Shown: positions 33,612 to 42,467 of the stretch, in pieces
Position numbering within the stretch: the first letter of the stretch is position 1
How the letters are laid out: the number at the start of each line of letters is the position of its first letter
Assembly (NCBI GenBank): GCA_017527825.1
Contig: JAFXPO010000044.1
Span: 23,297 to 87,296, forward strand
Reading direction: 5' to 3'
Source: Oscillospiraceae bacterium
GTDB lineage: Bacteria > Bacillota > Clostridia > Oscillospirales > Oscillospiraceae
Length of the DNA stretch: 64,000 nt
The notes under the pieces: model-generated
Databases searched by the model: none
What the model was told of the DNA's origin: nothing
The model's input: the letters and a program-made list of their open reading frames with translations, nothing else
Translations under genes and position numbers: made by a program

Positions 33612-35311
33612 TCTTCCTCCGCCTCCTCTCTGCGCAGCGGCAGCACCGCCGTGACCACAGCGCCTCCGACCTTCGGGTTTTCCAGATACAGGCCGCTGCC
33701 CTCGCCGTAGTATTTGCGCAGGATCATATCGACATTATACAGCCCCAGATGGCCTCGCGCAAGCGTTTCGTTGCGCTCGCGGTACGCGCCGGTCATGCCG
33801 TCGGGGAACCCTCTGCCGTTGTCCGCAACGCGGATGCGCAGCGTTTTGCCGTCGCTCTCCGCCGTCACCGCTACCGCGCCGTTCTCCACGCCCTCCAGCC
33901 CGTGCAGGATCGCGTTCTCCGCCAGCGGCTGCAGGATCATTTTCGGCACGACGCAGTCCTCCAGCTCCGCCGGAAGGTCCAGCGTGAACGTGAAGCCGTC
34001 GGAGAGGCGTATCCTCTGGATCTCGATGTAGCGCTCCAGGATCTCCGCCTCGCGGCGCAGCGGCACCAGCTCGTCCGGCGAAATGCCGAAGCGCAGAATG
34101 TCGGCGAGGTCGGCGGACATGGTCGCCACCTGCGGCACCTTGTTGATCTTGCTGATCCACTTCATCGTGTCCAGCGTGTTGCCGAGGAAGTGCGGGTTGA
34201 GCTGCGCCTGCAGCATCCGGATCTGCGTCTCGTCCAGCGCGCGCTGGTTTTCCAGCAGCGCCTCCTGATTGCGCGAAAGGGCTTCGACCATGCCGTTGAA
34301 CTGCGTGCCGAGGCGGCTCAGCTCATCGCTCTTGGCCCCTGCGTTGTCGACGCGCGCGTCGAGATCGCCCAGCTCCACGCGGGAAAACGCGCCCTCGAGG
34401 CGGCGGATCGGCTCGGAGATCTGCTGCGAATAGGTGAAGCTCATCAGGATGGAGATCAGCACGCAGATCAGCGCGCTGAACGCGGTCACGGTATAGAGCA
34501 CGCGCATGGTGTTCTGCGTCAGCACCTCCGGCTGACGCAGAACGAGGTAAAAGCCCGTGGACTCCTGCCGCGCGACGGTGTAGAGAAACAGCTCGTCCGC
34601 GGCGTTCAGCGTTGCGCCGCTCATCAGCCGCTCCCGCAGCTGCGGCGCGAGGGTGTCCGCCAGTCCCGCCTCCGTGGCGTAGACGCCGTGCCAGTACGGG
34701 GACAGGAGCAGCAGATCGTTCTGCGCGCCGTAGCGCCCGTCATACAGCGCCCGGAAATGCGCGTCATACATCTGGATGACGAGATACCCGATAATCTCAT
34801 CATGGCTGTCGCAGATCGCTGCCGCACCCCGCAGAAGCGGCCCGTTGCCGCCCTCCTCGCAGGGGAGGAACGGGATGGTCTCACCGCCCCCCTCCGCCGC
34901 GGCATTGAGCGCGCCCCAGCCCGTCGGCAGCGAGGCGATGCGAGGCAGGCTCTGCGTCGACCAGCGGAACAGCCCGTCCGCGTCGTAGATCTCGAAATTG
35001 GCATAGCCGCGCAGGTCCTCGGTGGCGCGGAACAGCTCATTGTAGACGCGCGTGGAACTGACCGCGCCGCCGGTGAGCGCGGCGCGCAGGGTGGCGTTCT
35101 CGCGCAGCGCGTCGCGCACGCGGACGAAGCCCTCGGCGGCGGCGTCCATGGCGGAGAGCGCATGGTCCAGGTATTCCTGCGCCTCCCGCTCGGAGGTCGC
35201 CGTCATGCGATAGTGGAACACCTGCAGCAGCAGCGCCGACGAGATGACCAGCGGGATGAGCGAGACGATCAGAAACGCCGCGAACAGGCGGCCGCGGAAA
35301 GAAACCCTCAT
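33605..35311 (-). CDS. YesM-type sensor histidine kinase
   Basis: 568 aa. Helix 1 (about 8-30), a large extracytoplasmic sensor (31-275), helix 2 (about 277-297), HAMP (298-350), then a His_kinase domain with the phospho-acceptor in QAQLNPHFLGNTLDTMKWI and a HATPase domain (QPLAENAILHGLE, ADNGRGFP, GHLGLYNV). It overlaps the binding-protein gene by 4 bp and the regulator gene by 7 bp, so all three are made together. Confidence 0.95.
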   Translation of the reverse strand: MRVSFRGRLFAAFLIVSLIPLVISSALLLQVFHYRMTATSEREAQEYLDHALSAMDAAAEGFVRVRDALRENATLRAALTGGAVSSTRVYNELFRATEDLRGYANFEIYDADGLFRWSTQSLPRIASLPTGWGALNAAAEGGGETIPFLPCEEGGNGPLLRGAAAICDSHDEIIGYLVIQMYDAHFRALYDGRYGAQNDLLLLSPYWHGVYATEAGLADTLAPQLRERLMSGATLNAADELFLYTVARQESTGFYLVLRQPEVLTQNTMRVLYTVTAFSALICVLISILMSFTYSQQISEPIRRLEGAFSRVELGDLDARVDNAGAKSDELSRLGTQFNGMVEALSRNQEALLENQRALDETQIRMLQAQLNPHFLGNTLDTMKWISKINKVPQVATMSADLADILRFGISPDELVPLRREAEILERYIEIQRIRLSDGFTFTLDLPAELEDCVVPKMILQPLAENAILHGLEGVENGAVAVTAESDGKTLRIRVADNGRGFPDGMTGAYRERNETLARGHLGLYNVDMILRKYYGEGSGLYLENPKVGGAVVTAVLPLRREEAEEEC

Positions 35312-36336
35312 GTGCCCGCCTCCTCTCCGCCGAGAAGGAAGGCCCAGGTCATCAGCAGCGCGTCGCGCCGCGCGCTGGTCTCCGGCACATCGTAGTCGAC
35401 GAGCGCAAACTCGTCCAGCGCGGGAATGTCCGCCGCGTCGGGCACGTCGTCGCGCACGCTGCGGCGGTAAAAGCTGTTGGTCAGCAGCCTTTGCACGTCC
35501 GCGCCGGCGGTAAAGTCGAGGAAACGCTTCGCGTTCTCCTCGTGGGCGCAGCCCTTGACCAGCGCGCTGCCGTCGGGAACGCAGCTGGTGCCGTCCGCGG
35601 GGTAAACGAGGCCGATGTCGTCGCCGGAGGCGATGCGCTGGCGCGCCGTCTCCTCCAGCGTGATGCCCACAAGGTCGCTGCCCTCCGCCACGGAGGAAAG
35701 CACCGCGCCCGAGGAGGCGAGCTGGCGGTCGCGGAGCGCGTCGGCAAAGCGGCGCAGCGTCTCCTCTCCGTCGCCGCCGACGGCCGCGAGCAGCGTCACC
35801 AATCCGGTGAACGACGAACCGGAAATAGACGGGTCGCTGAACGCGATGCGCCCGCGGTAGGTCTCGTCAAAAAGGTCGCTCCAGCTCGTCAGATCGCCGT
35901 CGCCCACCAGCTTGCGGTTGTAAATGAGCACCACCGGCAGCGCGGAAAAGGGCGTCCAGATGTCGTCCGCCGCGCGAAACTGGGGCTGCAGATGCGCCGC
36001 CTCGGCGCAGGTGTACGGCACAAACCGGTCGCGGTACGCCTCCAGGCTCTCGACGCCGCCGCCGAACATCACGTCTGCGCGCGGCGCGTCGGCTTCGGAG
36101 GCAATGCGCTCCAGCAGCTCGTTGGTACCGCCGGTCACGACCGTGACCCAGATGCCGGTACGCGCCTCGAATTCGCGCACGATGGGACGGTAGACCTCCT
36201 CCTTGTGGGAGGTATAGACCGTGAGGCGGTGCGCCTCGTCGGGGGCATAGTCGTTCGGCGGCTCCGTGCGAACGGCGCAGCCGCTCAGCACGAGGCAGAG
36301 GGCCAGCAGGATACAAATGAGGGATCGTCTGTGCAT
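35308..36336 (-). CDS. Substrate-binding lipoprotein (sensor subunit)
   Basis: 342 aa; signal peptide with lipobox LVLSGC (Cys20). Type-2 periplasmic binding fold of the Fe3+/phosphonate/phosphoglycerate group (RLTVYTSHKEEVYRPIVREF near residue 38, MFGGGVESLEAY, GRIAFSDPSISGSSFTGL). It is the first gene of an operon with a kinase and regulator, not with a transporter, as in the PgtC-PgtB-PgtA type three-component systems where the binding protein presents the ligand to the kinase. The ligand is unknown. Confidence 0.9.
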   Translation of the reverse strand: MHRRSLICILLALCLVLSGCAVRTEPPNDYAPDEAHRLTVYTSHKEEVYRPIVREFEARTGIWVTVVTGGTNELLERIASEADAPRADVMFGGGVESLEAYRDRFVPYTCAEAAHLQPQFRAADDIWTPFSALPVVLIYNRKLVGDGDLTSWSDLFDETYRGRIAFSDPSISGSSFTGLVTLLAAVGGDGEETLRRFADALRDRQLASSGAVLSSVAEGSDLVGITLEETARQRIASGDDIGLVYPADGTSCVPDGSALVKGCAHEENAKRFLDFTAGADVQRLLTNSFYRRSVRDDVPDAADIPALDEFALVDYDVPETSARRDALLMTWAFLLGGEEAGT

Positions 36337-36390
36337 GGGACGGGGCCTCCTTGGCGAAAACTGTCAAAACACAGCGCGCTTTTTTGTGCA

Positions 36391-36418
36391 ATTATATCAT
36401 ATCAAAGCAAAATGTAAA
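36391..36418 (-). promoter_or_regulatory. Promoter of the three-component sensor operon
   Basis: Minus-strand TTTACA (36418-36413), 16-bp spacer, TATAAT (36396-36391), in an AT-rich divergent region. Confidence 0.6.
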
Positions 36419-36483
36419 GAGCCAAATTAGATATTATTTACAAAAATCGTCAAAATCATCGGGAAAAAAGCAGTTTTGTCCTC

Positions 36484-36545
36484 TGTTAAACGAGCGGCTG
36501 CAGAAATATAATAACATCATCCATAGAGTGGTCGCAAGACCGCTC
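36484..36545 (+). promoter_or_regulatory. Promoter and leader hairpin of the ABC importer operon
   Basis: TATAAT at 36507-36512 without a good -35 (only TGTTAA, 36484-36489), as expected if an activator such as the adjacent YesN-type regulator is needed. The leader has the hairpin GAGTGGTC-GCAA-GACCGCTC (36526-36545) before the AAGGAGG site. Confidence 0.5.
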
Positions 36546-36575
36546 AAATCGTTTTATAGATAAGGAGGAAACGAA

Positions 36576-38003
36576 ATGAAGAAGTTTCTGGCACTGGTTC
36601 TGGCGCTCGCAATGACGCTGGCGCTGGTGGCCTGCGGCGGCGGCAACAGCAGCTCCGGCGGCTCCACGACCACCACCCCCGCGGACACCACGACCACCAC
36701 CCCGGCCGCGACCAACAGCGGCTCCACCTCCACCCCCGCTCCCGCCGATGACGCGAACCTGACCGCGGTTCAGAAGATCATCAAGGAAGCCGAAGGCATG
36801 ACCATGGAGGAGCTCGCCAAGAAGGCGATCGAGGAGTCCAAGGGTCAGACCCTTTACGGCGTGGGCAACTCCAGCCGCGGCAAGAGCGCGCTGCCGCTGT
36901 TCATCGAGTATCTGCAGAGCATCGACCCCAGCTACACGCTTGAGTTCGACTGGCAGCAGCCGAAGAACAACAAGATCTTCGATCAGCTCACCGCCAACTC
37001 CCAGAAGGCCACCGGCACCTTCGCCGTGACCCTCATTCAGGACGGCAACCAGATCGAGAGCAAGATGGTCCAGACCGGCATCCTCGACACCTTCATCCCG
37101 AAGGAGTGGGCGGAGGCCAACGGCGTGGACGCGGCGACCTATGACGGCTATCTGCCGCTCCAGACCCTGAACAAGGTCTTCATGTACAACTGCACCGGCT
37201 CCAAGGTCTATGACAACGTTTGGGACTATGTCGCGGACGGCGAGCACGGCCAGTTCATGGACATCGACTCCGAGATCGTCGGCAAGAACTTCCTTTACAT
37301 GCTCACCGAGGACACTTATGCCGGCTGGCTGAAGGAGGCCTTCGACAAGCTCTCCGCCGATGAGCAGGCTTACTTCCAGCCCACCATCAAGGCGATGGAG
37401 ACCGACGCGTCCGATCTGGGCCTCGGTCCCAACGGCGCGTATGCCCTCGCGTGGATCAAGCTCTGGGTCGGCAGCTACAACGCTGTCACCGATGACGGCC
37501 CGATCTGCAACAACCTCGTCCAGACCTCTGCGACCGATCAGTTCGGCCTGCTGGTCTACTCCAAGCTGCGCTCCGTCGAGGAGTCCGCGAGCGCTTCCGT
37601 CAACAACGTGAAGGTCGCGGCGTATCAGGACGGCTATGAGGGCATCGGCGGTTACGGCTACTGCCACTACATGTTCGTGCCCGACAACAGCCCGCTGCCC
37701 TGGACCGCTTGCGCGTTCATCGCTTACATCACCTGCACCGTCGACGGCTTCTCCGCTTGGGGCAAGGATATGGGCGGCTACTCCTCCAACCCGACCGTCG
37801 CGGCCGGCACCGAGGAGAAGTATGGTCACTCTCAGGGCGGCTTCGTCGATGGCGTCGATACCTATCCCAACAAGAACGACCGCGGCTATGACTGGTGGAC
37901 CACCACCGGCAAGCTCGTCCTCGAAGACCCCGAGTACTGCGCGGACGCTGCGTTCACAGTCGGCAGCTGGATCGAGATGCTCGACAAGTACAGCGCGGGC
38001 TAA
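36576..38003 (+). CDS. ABC importer substrate-binding lipoprotein
   Basis: 475 aa. Signal peptide with lipobox LVAC (Cys20), a Thr/Ser/Gly/Pro-rich linker (21-60), then a large type-2 binding domain (FIEYLQSIDPSYTLEFDW, GTFAVTLIQDGNQIESKM). It is longer than typical Fe3+-binding relatives (about 340 aa). Codon use is extremely biased to GC-ending codons, suggesting high expression. A strong hairpin separates it from the permease gene, a common way to make more binding protein than permease. Confidence 0.88.
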   Translation: MKKFLALVLALAMTLALVACGGGNSSSGGSTTTTPADTTTTTPAATNSGSTSTPAPADDANLTAVQKIIKEAEGMTMEELAKKAIEESKGQTLYGVGNSSRGKSALPLFIEYLQSIDPSYTLEFDWQQPKNNKIFDQLTANSQKATGTFAVTLIQDGNQIESKMVQTGILDTFIPKEWAEANGVDAATYDGYLPLQTLNKVFMYNCTGSKVYDNVWDYVADGEHGQFMDIDSEIVGKNFLYMLTEDTYAGWLKEAFDKLSADEQAYFQPTIKAMETDASDLGLGPNGAYALAWIKLWVGSYNAVTDDGPICNNLVQTSATDQFGLLVYSKLRSVEESASASVNNVKVAAYQDGYEGIGGYGYCHYMFVPDNSPLPWTACAFIAYITCTVDGFSAWGKDMGGYSSNPTVAAGTEEKYGHSQGGFVDGVDTYPNKNDRGYDWWTTTGKLVLEDPEYCADAAFTVGSWIEMLDKYSAG

Positions 38004-38043
38004 TTGCAACTGATAGCTGATACTGTTGTGTAAACGGTAAACG

Positions 38044-38077
38044 GCGCCTCCGGGTGCGGCCCCGCATCCGGAGGCGC
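38044..38077 (+). other. Intercistronic hairpin in the importer operon
   Basis: Nearly perfect 16-bp GC-rich stem (38044-38059 with 38062-38077) followed by TTGTTCT. It probably protects or partly terminates the message after the binding-protein gene. Confidence 0.7.
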
Positions 38078-38110
38078 TTGTTCTATCCCTGACAGGAAGG
38101 AGAAAACCAC

Positions 38111-39937
38111 ATGAGTCAACCCTCTACCCTCGCGGTCAGTCCGGCGACGATCTGGTGGAACAAGGTCAAGACCTTCTTCTCCAAGCCGTACAACGTGATA
38201 TTGCTGGTGCTGGGCATCGTGCTGACGGTCACCACCGTCGCGCCCATCGTCGCCATTGTGCAGGATACGTTCAAGATCCACGCCGGCACCATCGACGCGC
38301 ATCTGACGGGCCAGGCCTCCGGCTGGACGACCGTCAACTACACCGACCTCTTTACCAGCAAGCTCGCCAAGACGAACCTGTGGACGCCGCTGCTGAACAC
38401 GGTGTACCTCGCCGTGGGCACCTGTGTCGTCTCCATTCTCTACGGCGGCATTTTCGCGTTCCTCATCACCCGCACCAACATGGCGCTGCGCAAATACTTA
38501 AGCTCCATCTTCATTTTCCCGTACATCATGCCGCAGTGGACGCTGGCGGTGGTGTGGCAGAACCTGTTCTGGAGCACCAAGATCACCGGCACGTCCGACG
38601 GACTGCTGGCGTCGCTGTTTCAGGTGTATATGCCGAAGTGGTTCTGCCAGGGCCTGTTCCCCAGCCTTATGGTCCTCGGCCTCCACTACGCGCCGTTCGC
38701 CTACATCCTCATCGGCGGCATCTTCCGGAACATGGACGCGAACCTCGAGGAGGCGGCGACCATTCTGGATACGCCCAAATCCCGCATCATGTTCCGCATC
38801 ACGCTCCCGATGGTCAAGCCTGCTATTTTGTCCACCATCCTGTTGGTGTTCGGCAGCGCCATGGGCTCTTATCCCGTGCCGCACTACATGGGCTTCACCA
38901 CGCTCTCGACCAAGTACGTCTCGATGAACTCGAAGTACACGGGCGAGGCGAGCATTCTTGCTATCATCATGATGGTGTTCGGCGTGGGCATCATGCTGCT
39001 CAACCAGATCTCCCTGACCAGCCGCAAGAGCTATACGACGGTCACGGGCAAGTCCGGCCAGATCTCCAAGATCAACCTCGGTGCGGGCAAGTACATCATC
39101 GCCATCGTGCTGATCGTGCTGACGTTCTTCACGAGCATCTTCCCGATCATCTCCTTCGCGTTCGAAACCTTCCTGCCGAACCCCGGCGACTACTCGTTCC
39201 TCTACACCGGCGACGTCAACAACCTGACGACCAAGTGGTGGCTCACCAACGAGCAGGTGACCGAGAACGGCATGTACGGCCAGATGGGTATCCTCTACAA
39301 CAAGGAGATCCGGAACGCGTTCAAGGGCACGCTGTGGATCTCCGTGGCCTGCGCGCTGGTCGCCGGTACCATCGGTACGCTGGTCGGCTACGCGGTGGCG
39401 AAGCAGCGGCGCAGCAAATGGGCAAACTACGTCAACTCGGTGGCATTCTTGCCTTACCTGATGCCCTCCGTTGCGGTGTGCGCTGCGCTGTTCGTCCTCT
39501 TCTCCGGTGAGTCCGTAAAGCTCTACAACACCTACACGGGCCTGATCATCGCCGGTACGATCAAGTATATCCCGTTCTCGAGCCGCTCGTCGCTGAATTC
39601 CATGTTACAGCTCTCGGGCGAGATCGAAGAGGCCGCCATCATTCAGGATATCCCGTGGATCAAACGCATGACGCGCATCATCATCCCGATTCAGAAGTCG
39701 TCGATTATCAGCGGCTATCTGCTGCCGTTCATGACGTGCCTGCGTGAGTTGAGCCTGTTCATGCTCCTCTGCGGACAGAGCATGATCCTCTCCACCATGC
39801 TGGATTACTTCGACGAAATGGGCCTGTACGCGTTCTCCAGCGGCATCAACCTGCTGCTGGTGGTCACGATCCTGATCTTCAACGCGCTGGTCAACAAGAT
39901 CACGGGCGCAAGCCTCGACAAGGGAATTGGAGGTTAA
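38111..39937 (+). CDS. ABC importer permease, two fused TM domains
   Basis: 608 aa carrying two BPD_transp_1 domains in one chain, as in FbpB-type iron/thiamine permeases. The first has its coupling loop at EEAATILDTPKSRIMFRITL (near residue 217), the second at EEAAIIQDIPWIKRMTRIII (near 508). About 12 helices, with a 60-residue extracytoplasmic segment (about 355-400). Followed after 3 bp by the ATPase. Confidence 0.93.
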   Translation: MSQPSTLAVSPATIWWNKVKTFFSKPYNVILLVLGIVLTVTTVAPIVAIVQDTFKIHAGTIDAHLTGQASGWTTVNYTDLFTSKLAKTNLWTPLLNTVYLAVGTCVVSILYGGIFAFLITRTNMALRKYLSSIFIFPYIMPQWTLAVVWQNLFWSTKITGTSDGLLASLFQVYMPKWFCQGLFPSLMVLGLHYAPFAYILIGGIFRNMDANLEEAATILDTPKSRIMFRITLPMVKPAILSTILLVFGSAMGSYPVPHYMGFTTLSTKYVSMNSKYTGEASILAIIMMVFGVGIMLLNQISLTSRKSYTTVTGKSGQISKINLGAGKYIIAIVLIVLTFFTSIFPIISFAFETFLPNPGDYSFLYTGDVNNLTTKWWLTNEQVTENGMYGQMGILYNKEIRNAFKGTLWISVACALVAGTIGTLVGYAVAKQRRSKWANYVNSVAFLPYLMPSVAVCAALFVLFSGESVKLYNTYTGLIIAGTIKYIPFSSRSSLNSMLQLSGEIEEAAIIQDIPWIKRMTRIIIPIQKSSIISGYLLPFMTCLRELSLFMLLCGQSMILSTMLDYFDEMGLYAFSSGINLLLVVTILIFNALVNKITGASLDKGIGG

Positions 39938-39940
39938 ACC

Positions 39941-41563
39941 ATGCCGGAAATCAAACTTGAACACATCACCAAGCGGTGGAAGAATTTCTACGCGGTCGAC
40001 GACCTCGACCTGCTCATTGAGGACAACGCGTTCGTCACGCTGCTGGGTCCCTCCGGCTGCGGCAAGACGACGACGCTGCGCATGATCGCGGGCCTCGAGA
40101 CCCCGACCAGCGGCCGCATCACCATCGGCGACCGCGTCGTGTACGACAGCGCGCTGGGCATCAACATCCCGGCCAACAAGCGCAAGGTCGGCTTCCTGTT
40201 CCAGAACTACGCGCTGTGGCCCAACATGACGGTCTACGAGAACATCGCCTTTGGCTTGTCCAACATCAAGGAGCCCATGGCGAAGATCGACTTCGACGCC
40301 AGAAACGCCGCGCGGCTTGCGGAGATCCTGCAGAATCCCGCGGACGTGAAGCGCGTCGTGGAGGAGTGCCGCGACAAGAAGGGCAAGCTCGACGAGAAGA
40401 AGGCCATCATCAAGCTCATCGACGAGTACACCATCTCCCAGTACACGGCGAAGAAGCTGTTCGGCTATCACATCGAGGAGGGCAAGGACGTTTCGTCCGA
40501 GGCGGCGTCGCTCGCCAAGCAGGCGGAGGACGCGAAGAAGTCCAAGGGTCTCAACGAGAACTTTGAGTACGTCCAGAACGGCAAGGTCGTCGAGGAGACG
40601 CGCAAGCTCACCAAGGAGGAGATCGACCTCTCCGTCCGCCGCGTGAGCCGCATCGTCAAGATCAGCATGTTCATGGACCGCTATCCTGCGGAGCTCTCCG
40701 GCGGTCAGCAGCAGCGTGTCGCCATCGCGCGTACCCTCGCGCCGGAGCCCAGTGTGCTGTTCATGGACGAGCCGCTTTCCAACCTTGACGCGAAGCTGCG
40801 CCTTGAGATGCGCTATGAGCTGCAGCGCCTGCATGTCGAGACCGGCTCCACCTTCGTCTACGTCACCCACGACCAGATGGAGGCCATGACGCTCGCCACG
40901 CAGATCTGCCTCATCAACAACGGCGTTCTGCAGCAGTACGAGCCGCCGCTGAAGGTCTACGGCCGCCCGAACAACCTGTTCGTCGCGGACTTCGTCGGCA
41001 ACCCGTCCATCAACTTCATCGAGGCGAAAGGCACGCAGAAGGCCGCGAACGGCGACGTGGAGCTGACCATCTTCGACGGCATGAAGGCCAGCTTCAAGGC
41101 GGCGGAGAACCTCGACCTCGCGCAGTGGTTCCAGGACCGCGACGCGAAGGTCGCCGCAGACGCGGAGGCGCTCAAGGAGGCGGCAAAGCAGAAGGGCTAC
41201 GTCGAAAAGGGCAACAAGGACGAGACGTTCCGTTACCACATCGACAAGGTCGACGACGAGGACGACGCGCTGCAGGAGCAGCCCGTGCTGACCAACGAGG
41301 ATCTGGTGCTCGGCGTCCGCCCCGAGTTCATCGAGATCACGCCGGACGGCGCCATCGAGGGCGAGATCTACGGCGCGATGCCCACCGGCATGGAGTCCAC
41401 CATCAAGGTGCGCATCGGCGACTTCCTGCTCACCGGCGTGGTGTTCGGCAGCACGCTCTTTAAGATCGGCGAAAAGGTCCGCTTCAACATCGGCGGCGAC
41501 AAGATCATGCTATTTGACCGCAAGGGCGGCAAGTGCATCGCGCTGGGTTCCCTTCAATGTTGA
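39941..41563 (+). CDS. ABC importer ATPase with large insertion
   Basis: 540 aa; MalK/FbpC-type ATPases have about 350-370. Walker A GPSGCGKTT (36-44), Q-loop LFQNY (86-90), signature LSGGQQQ (252-258), Walker B VLFMDEP (272-278), H-loop VTHD, then a C-terminal TOBE-like regulatory part. Between NIAFGL (near 105) and the signature there are about 145 residues instead of the usual 30: a lysine/glutamate-rich, mostly helical insertion of about 115 residues (roughly 110-228). A second charged segment (about 390-450) enlarges the C-terminal part. All catalytic motifs are intact. Confidence 0.92.
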   Translation: MPEIKLEHITKRWKNFYAVDDLDLLIEDNAFVTLLGPSGCGKTTTLRMIAGLETPTSGRITIGDRVVYDSALGINIPANKRKVGFLFQNYALWPNMTVYENIAFGLSNIKEPMAKIDFDARNAARLAEILQNPADVKRVVEECRDKKGKLDEKKAIIKLIDEYTISQYTAKKLFGYHIEEGKDVSSEAASLAKQAEDAKKSKGLNENFEYVQNGKVVEETRKLTKEEIDLSVRRVSRIVKISMFMDRYPAELSGGQQQRVAIARTLAPEPSVLFMDEPLSNLDAKLRLEMRYELQRLHVETGSTFVYVTHDQMEAMTLATQICLINNGVLQQYEPPLKVYGRPNNLFVADFVGNPSINFIEAKGTQKAANGDVELTIFDGMKASFKAAENLDLAQWFQDRDAKVAADAEALKEAAKQKGYVEKGNKDETFRYHIDKVDDEDDALQEQPVLTNEDLVLGVRPEFIEITPDGAIEGEIYGAMPTGMESTIKVRIGDFLLTGVVFGSTLFKIGEKVRFNIGGDKIMLFDRKGGKCIALGSLQC

Positions 41564-41618
41564 GAAAGCGAGCCGCACATTATTCCCTGTTTGTCAAGCC
41601 TTTTTTACGAAAAAAATG

Positions 41619-41649
41619 CCCTCCCGCCACATTTTTTGTGACGGGAGGG
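41619..41649 (+). terminator. Hairpin after the importer operon
   Basis: 12-bp stem CCCTCCCGCCAC / GTGACGGGAGGG with one mismatch; no clear T-run. The left end of the integrated element begins 12 bp further on. Confidence 0.65.
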
Positions 41650-41660
41650 TGCTGCTATCT

Positions 41661-41749
41661 TATCTTCCTGATAAAAATATAGTGCCGGAAATGCCCGTAA
41701 TATCAAGGTTTTCGGCGTTAATTGTCACTAATAAAGCACTAATAAAGGG
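41661..41749. other. Putative left attachment region (attL)
   Basis: TATCTTCCTGA at 41661-41671, also at the right end, followed 50-75 bp inside by CACTAATAAAG in two direct copies (41726-41736 and 41737-41747), consistent with arm-type integrase sites. The 11-bp core is short, so the exact boundary is uncertain. Confidence 0.5.
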
Positions 41750-42267
41750 CGCAGCAATCAGATAACGGATGTCCGAAACGCTACCCCCTCCGTCGCAAAA
41801 CGCGACACCCTTGAAGGCAAACAGGACGATGAACGATTTGTTCACCGTCAACGGATGGGGTGTCGAAACGCTACCCCATCCGCCACGGACAGGATACCGA
41901 TGCTGTCAGAAAGCACGTTGATCCAGAGGATAAGAATACCGTCACAAAACGCGACGGAACCCCCGGAAACCCGAATGTGACCATCATCAACGAAAGCGGT
42001 ATGTACTCAAGGAAAGAGGCATAGAACAAAGCGACCACCGCAGACATTCAACTGCGGCGGCCGCTTCGCTTTGGGATGTCCACGCCGAAATAGCTCAAAG
42101 CTACCTTGTGTAAATATAGCACAAAGCAATAGTTATGTCAACCCCGAACCAATAAGAGAGGACGGCCCCCAGCGATTGCCGGAGGCCGTCTAAACGAAGG
42201 AGGCAGAAAGGAGGAAGTAAGCATGGAACGTCGGAACAGCTAAATATACTATACACCATGATTAGAG
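41750..42267. other. Non-coding stretch at the left end of the element
   Basis: No convincing gene. It holds a 14-bp direct repeat CGAAACGCTACCCC (41774-41787 and 41864-41877), a hairpin GGATGGGGT-N11-ACCCCATCC (41852-41880), a hairpin GACGGCC / GGCCGTC (near 42161-42190), and an AGGAGG-preceded six-codon frame at 42223 that is too short to call. Confidence 0.5.
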
Positions 42268-42453
42268 TTATGTCAACCTATTTTTTTTCTTTGTTCCCTT
42301 CGTGCCGGTTTTCTTTGTGCTGGTAGCTGCACTTTTGCCCTGCGCGCGGGCGCGAGCCTTGTCCGCAGCATCACAGTATGCGTTATTGATCCGGGCCTCT
42401 GCTTCCTGCTCGGTCATACGGATGCCTTGGTAAATGACATAGTTATCTTTCAT
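42268..42453 (-). CDS. Small element protein
   Basis: 61 aa from the ATG at 42453, which has GGAGGG seven bases upstream (an in-frame ATG at 42468 lies on the previous stop codon). MKDNYVIYQGIRMTEQEAEA is followed by a Lys/Thr-rich basic tail. Family not recognised; it follows the ADP-ribosyltransferase-like gene directly. Confidence 0.6.
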   Translation of the reverse strand: MKDNYVIYQGIRMTEQEAEARINNAYCDAADKARARAQGKSAATSTKKTGTKGTKKKNRLT

Positions 42454-42467
42454 AGGTAAACCCTCCA

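Noticed and set aside
36486..38009. Minus-strand frame of about 500 codons
   Set aside because: Antisense to the importer binding lipoprotein; its strong GC-ending codon bias keeps stops out of the opposite strand.
39605..41239. Minus-strand frame of about 540 codons
   Set aside because: Antisense to the permease and ATPase genes.
41750..42267. Hidden gene at the left end of the element
   Set aside because: Frames are short and lack ribosome binding sites, except for a six-codon frame at 42223 that is too short to call.
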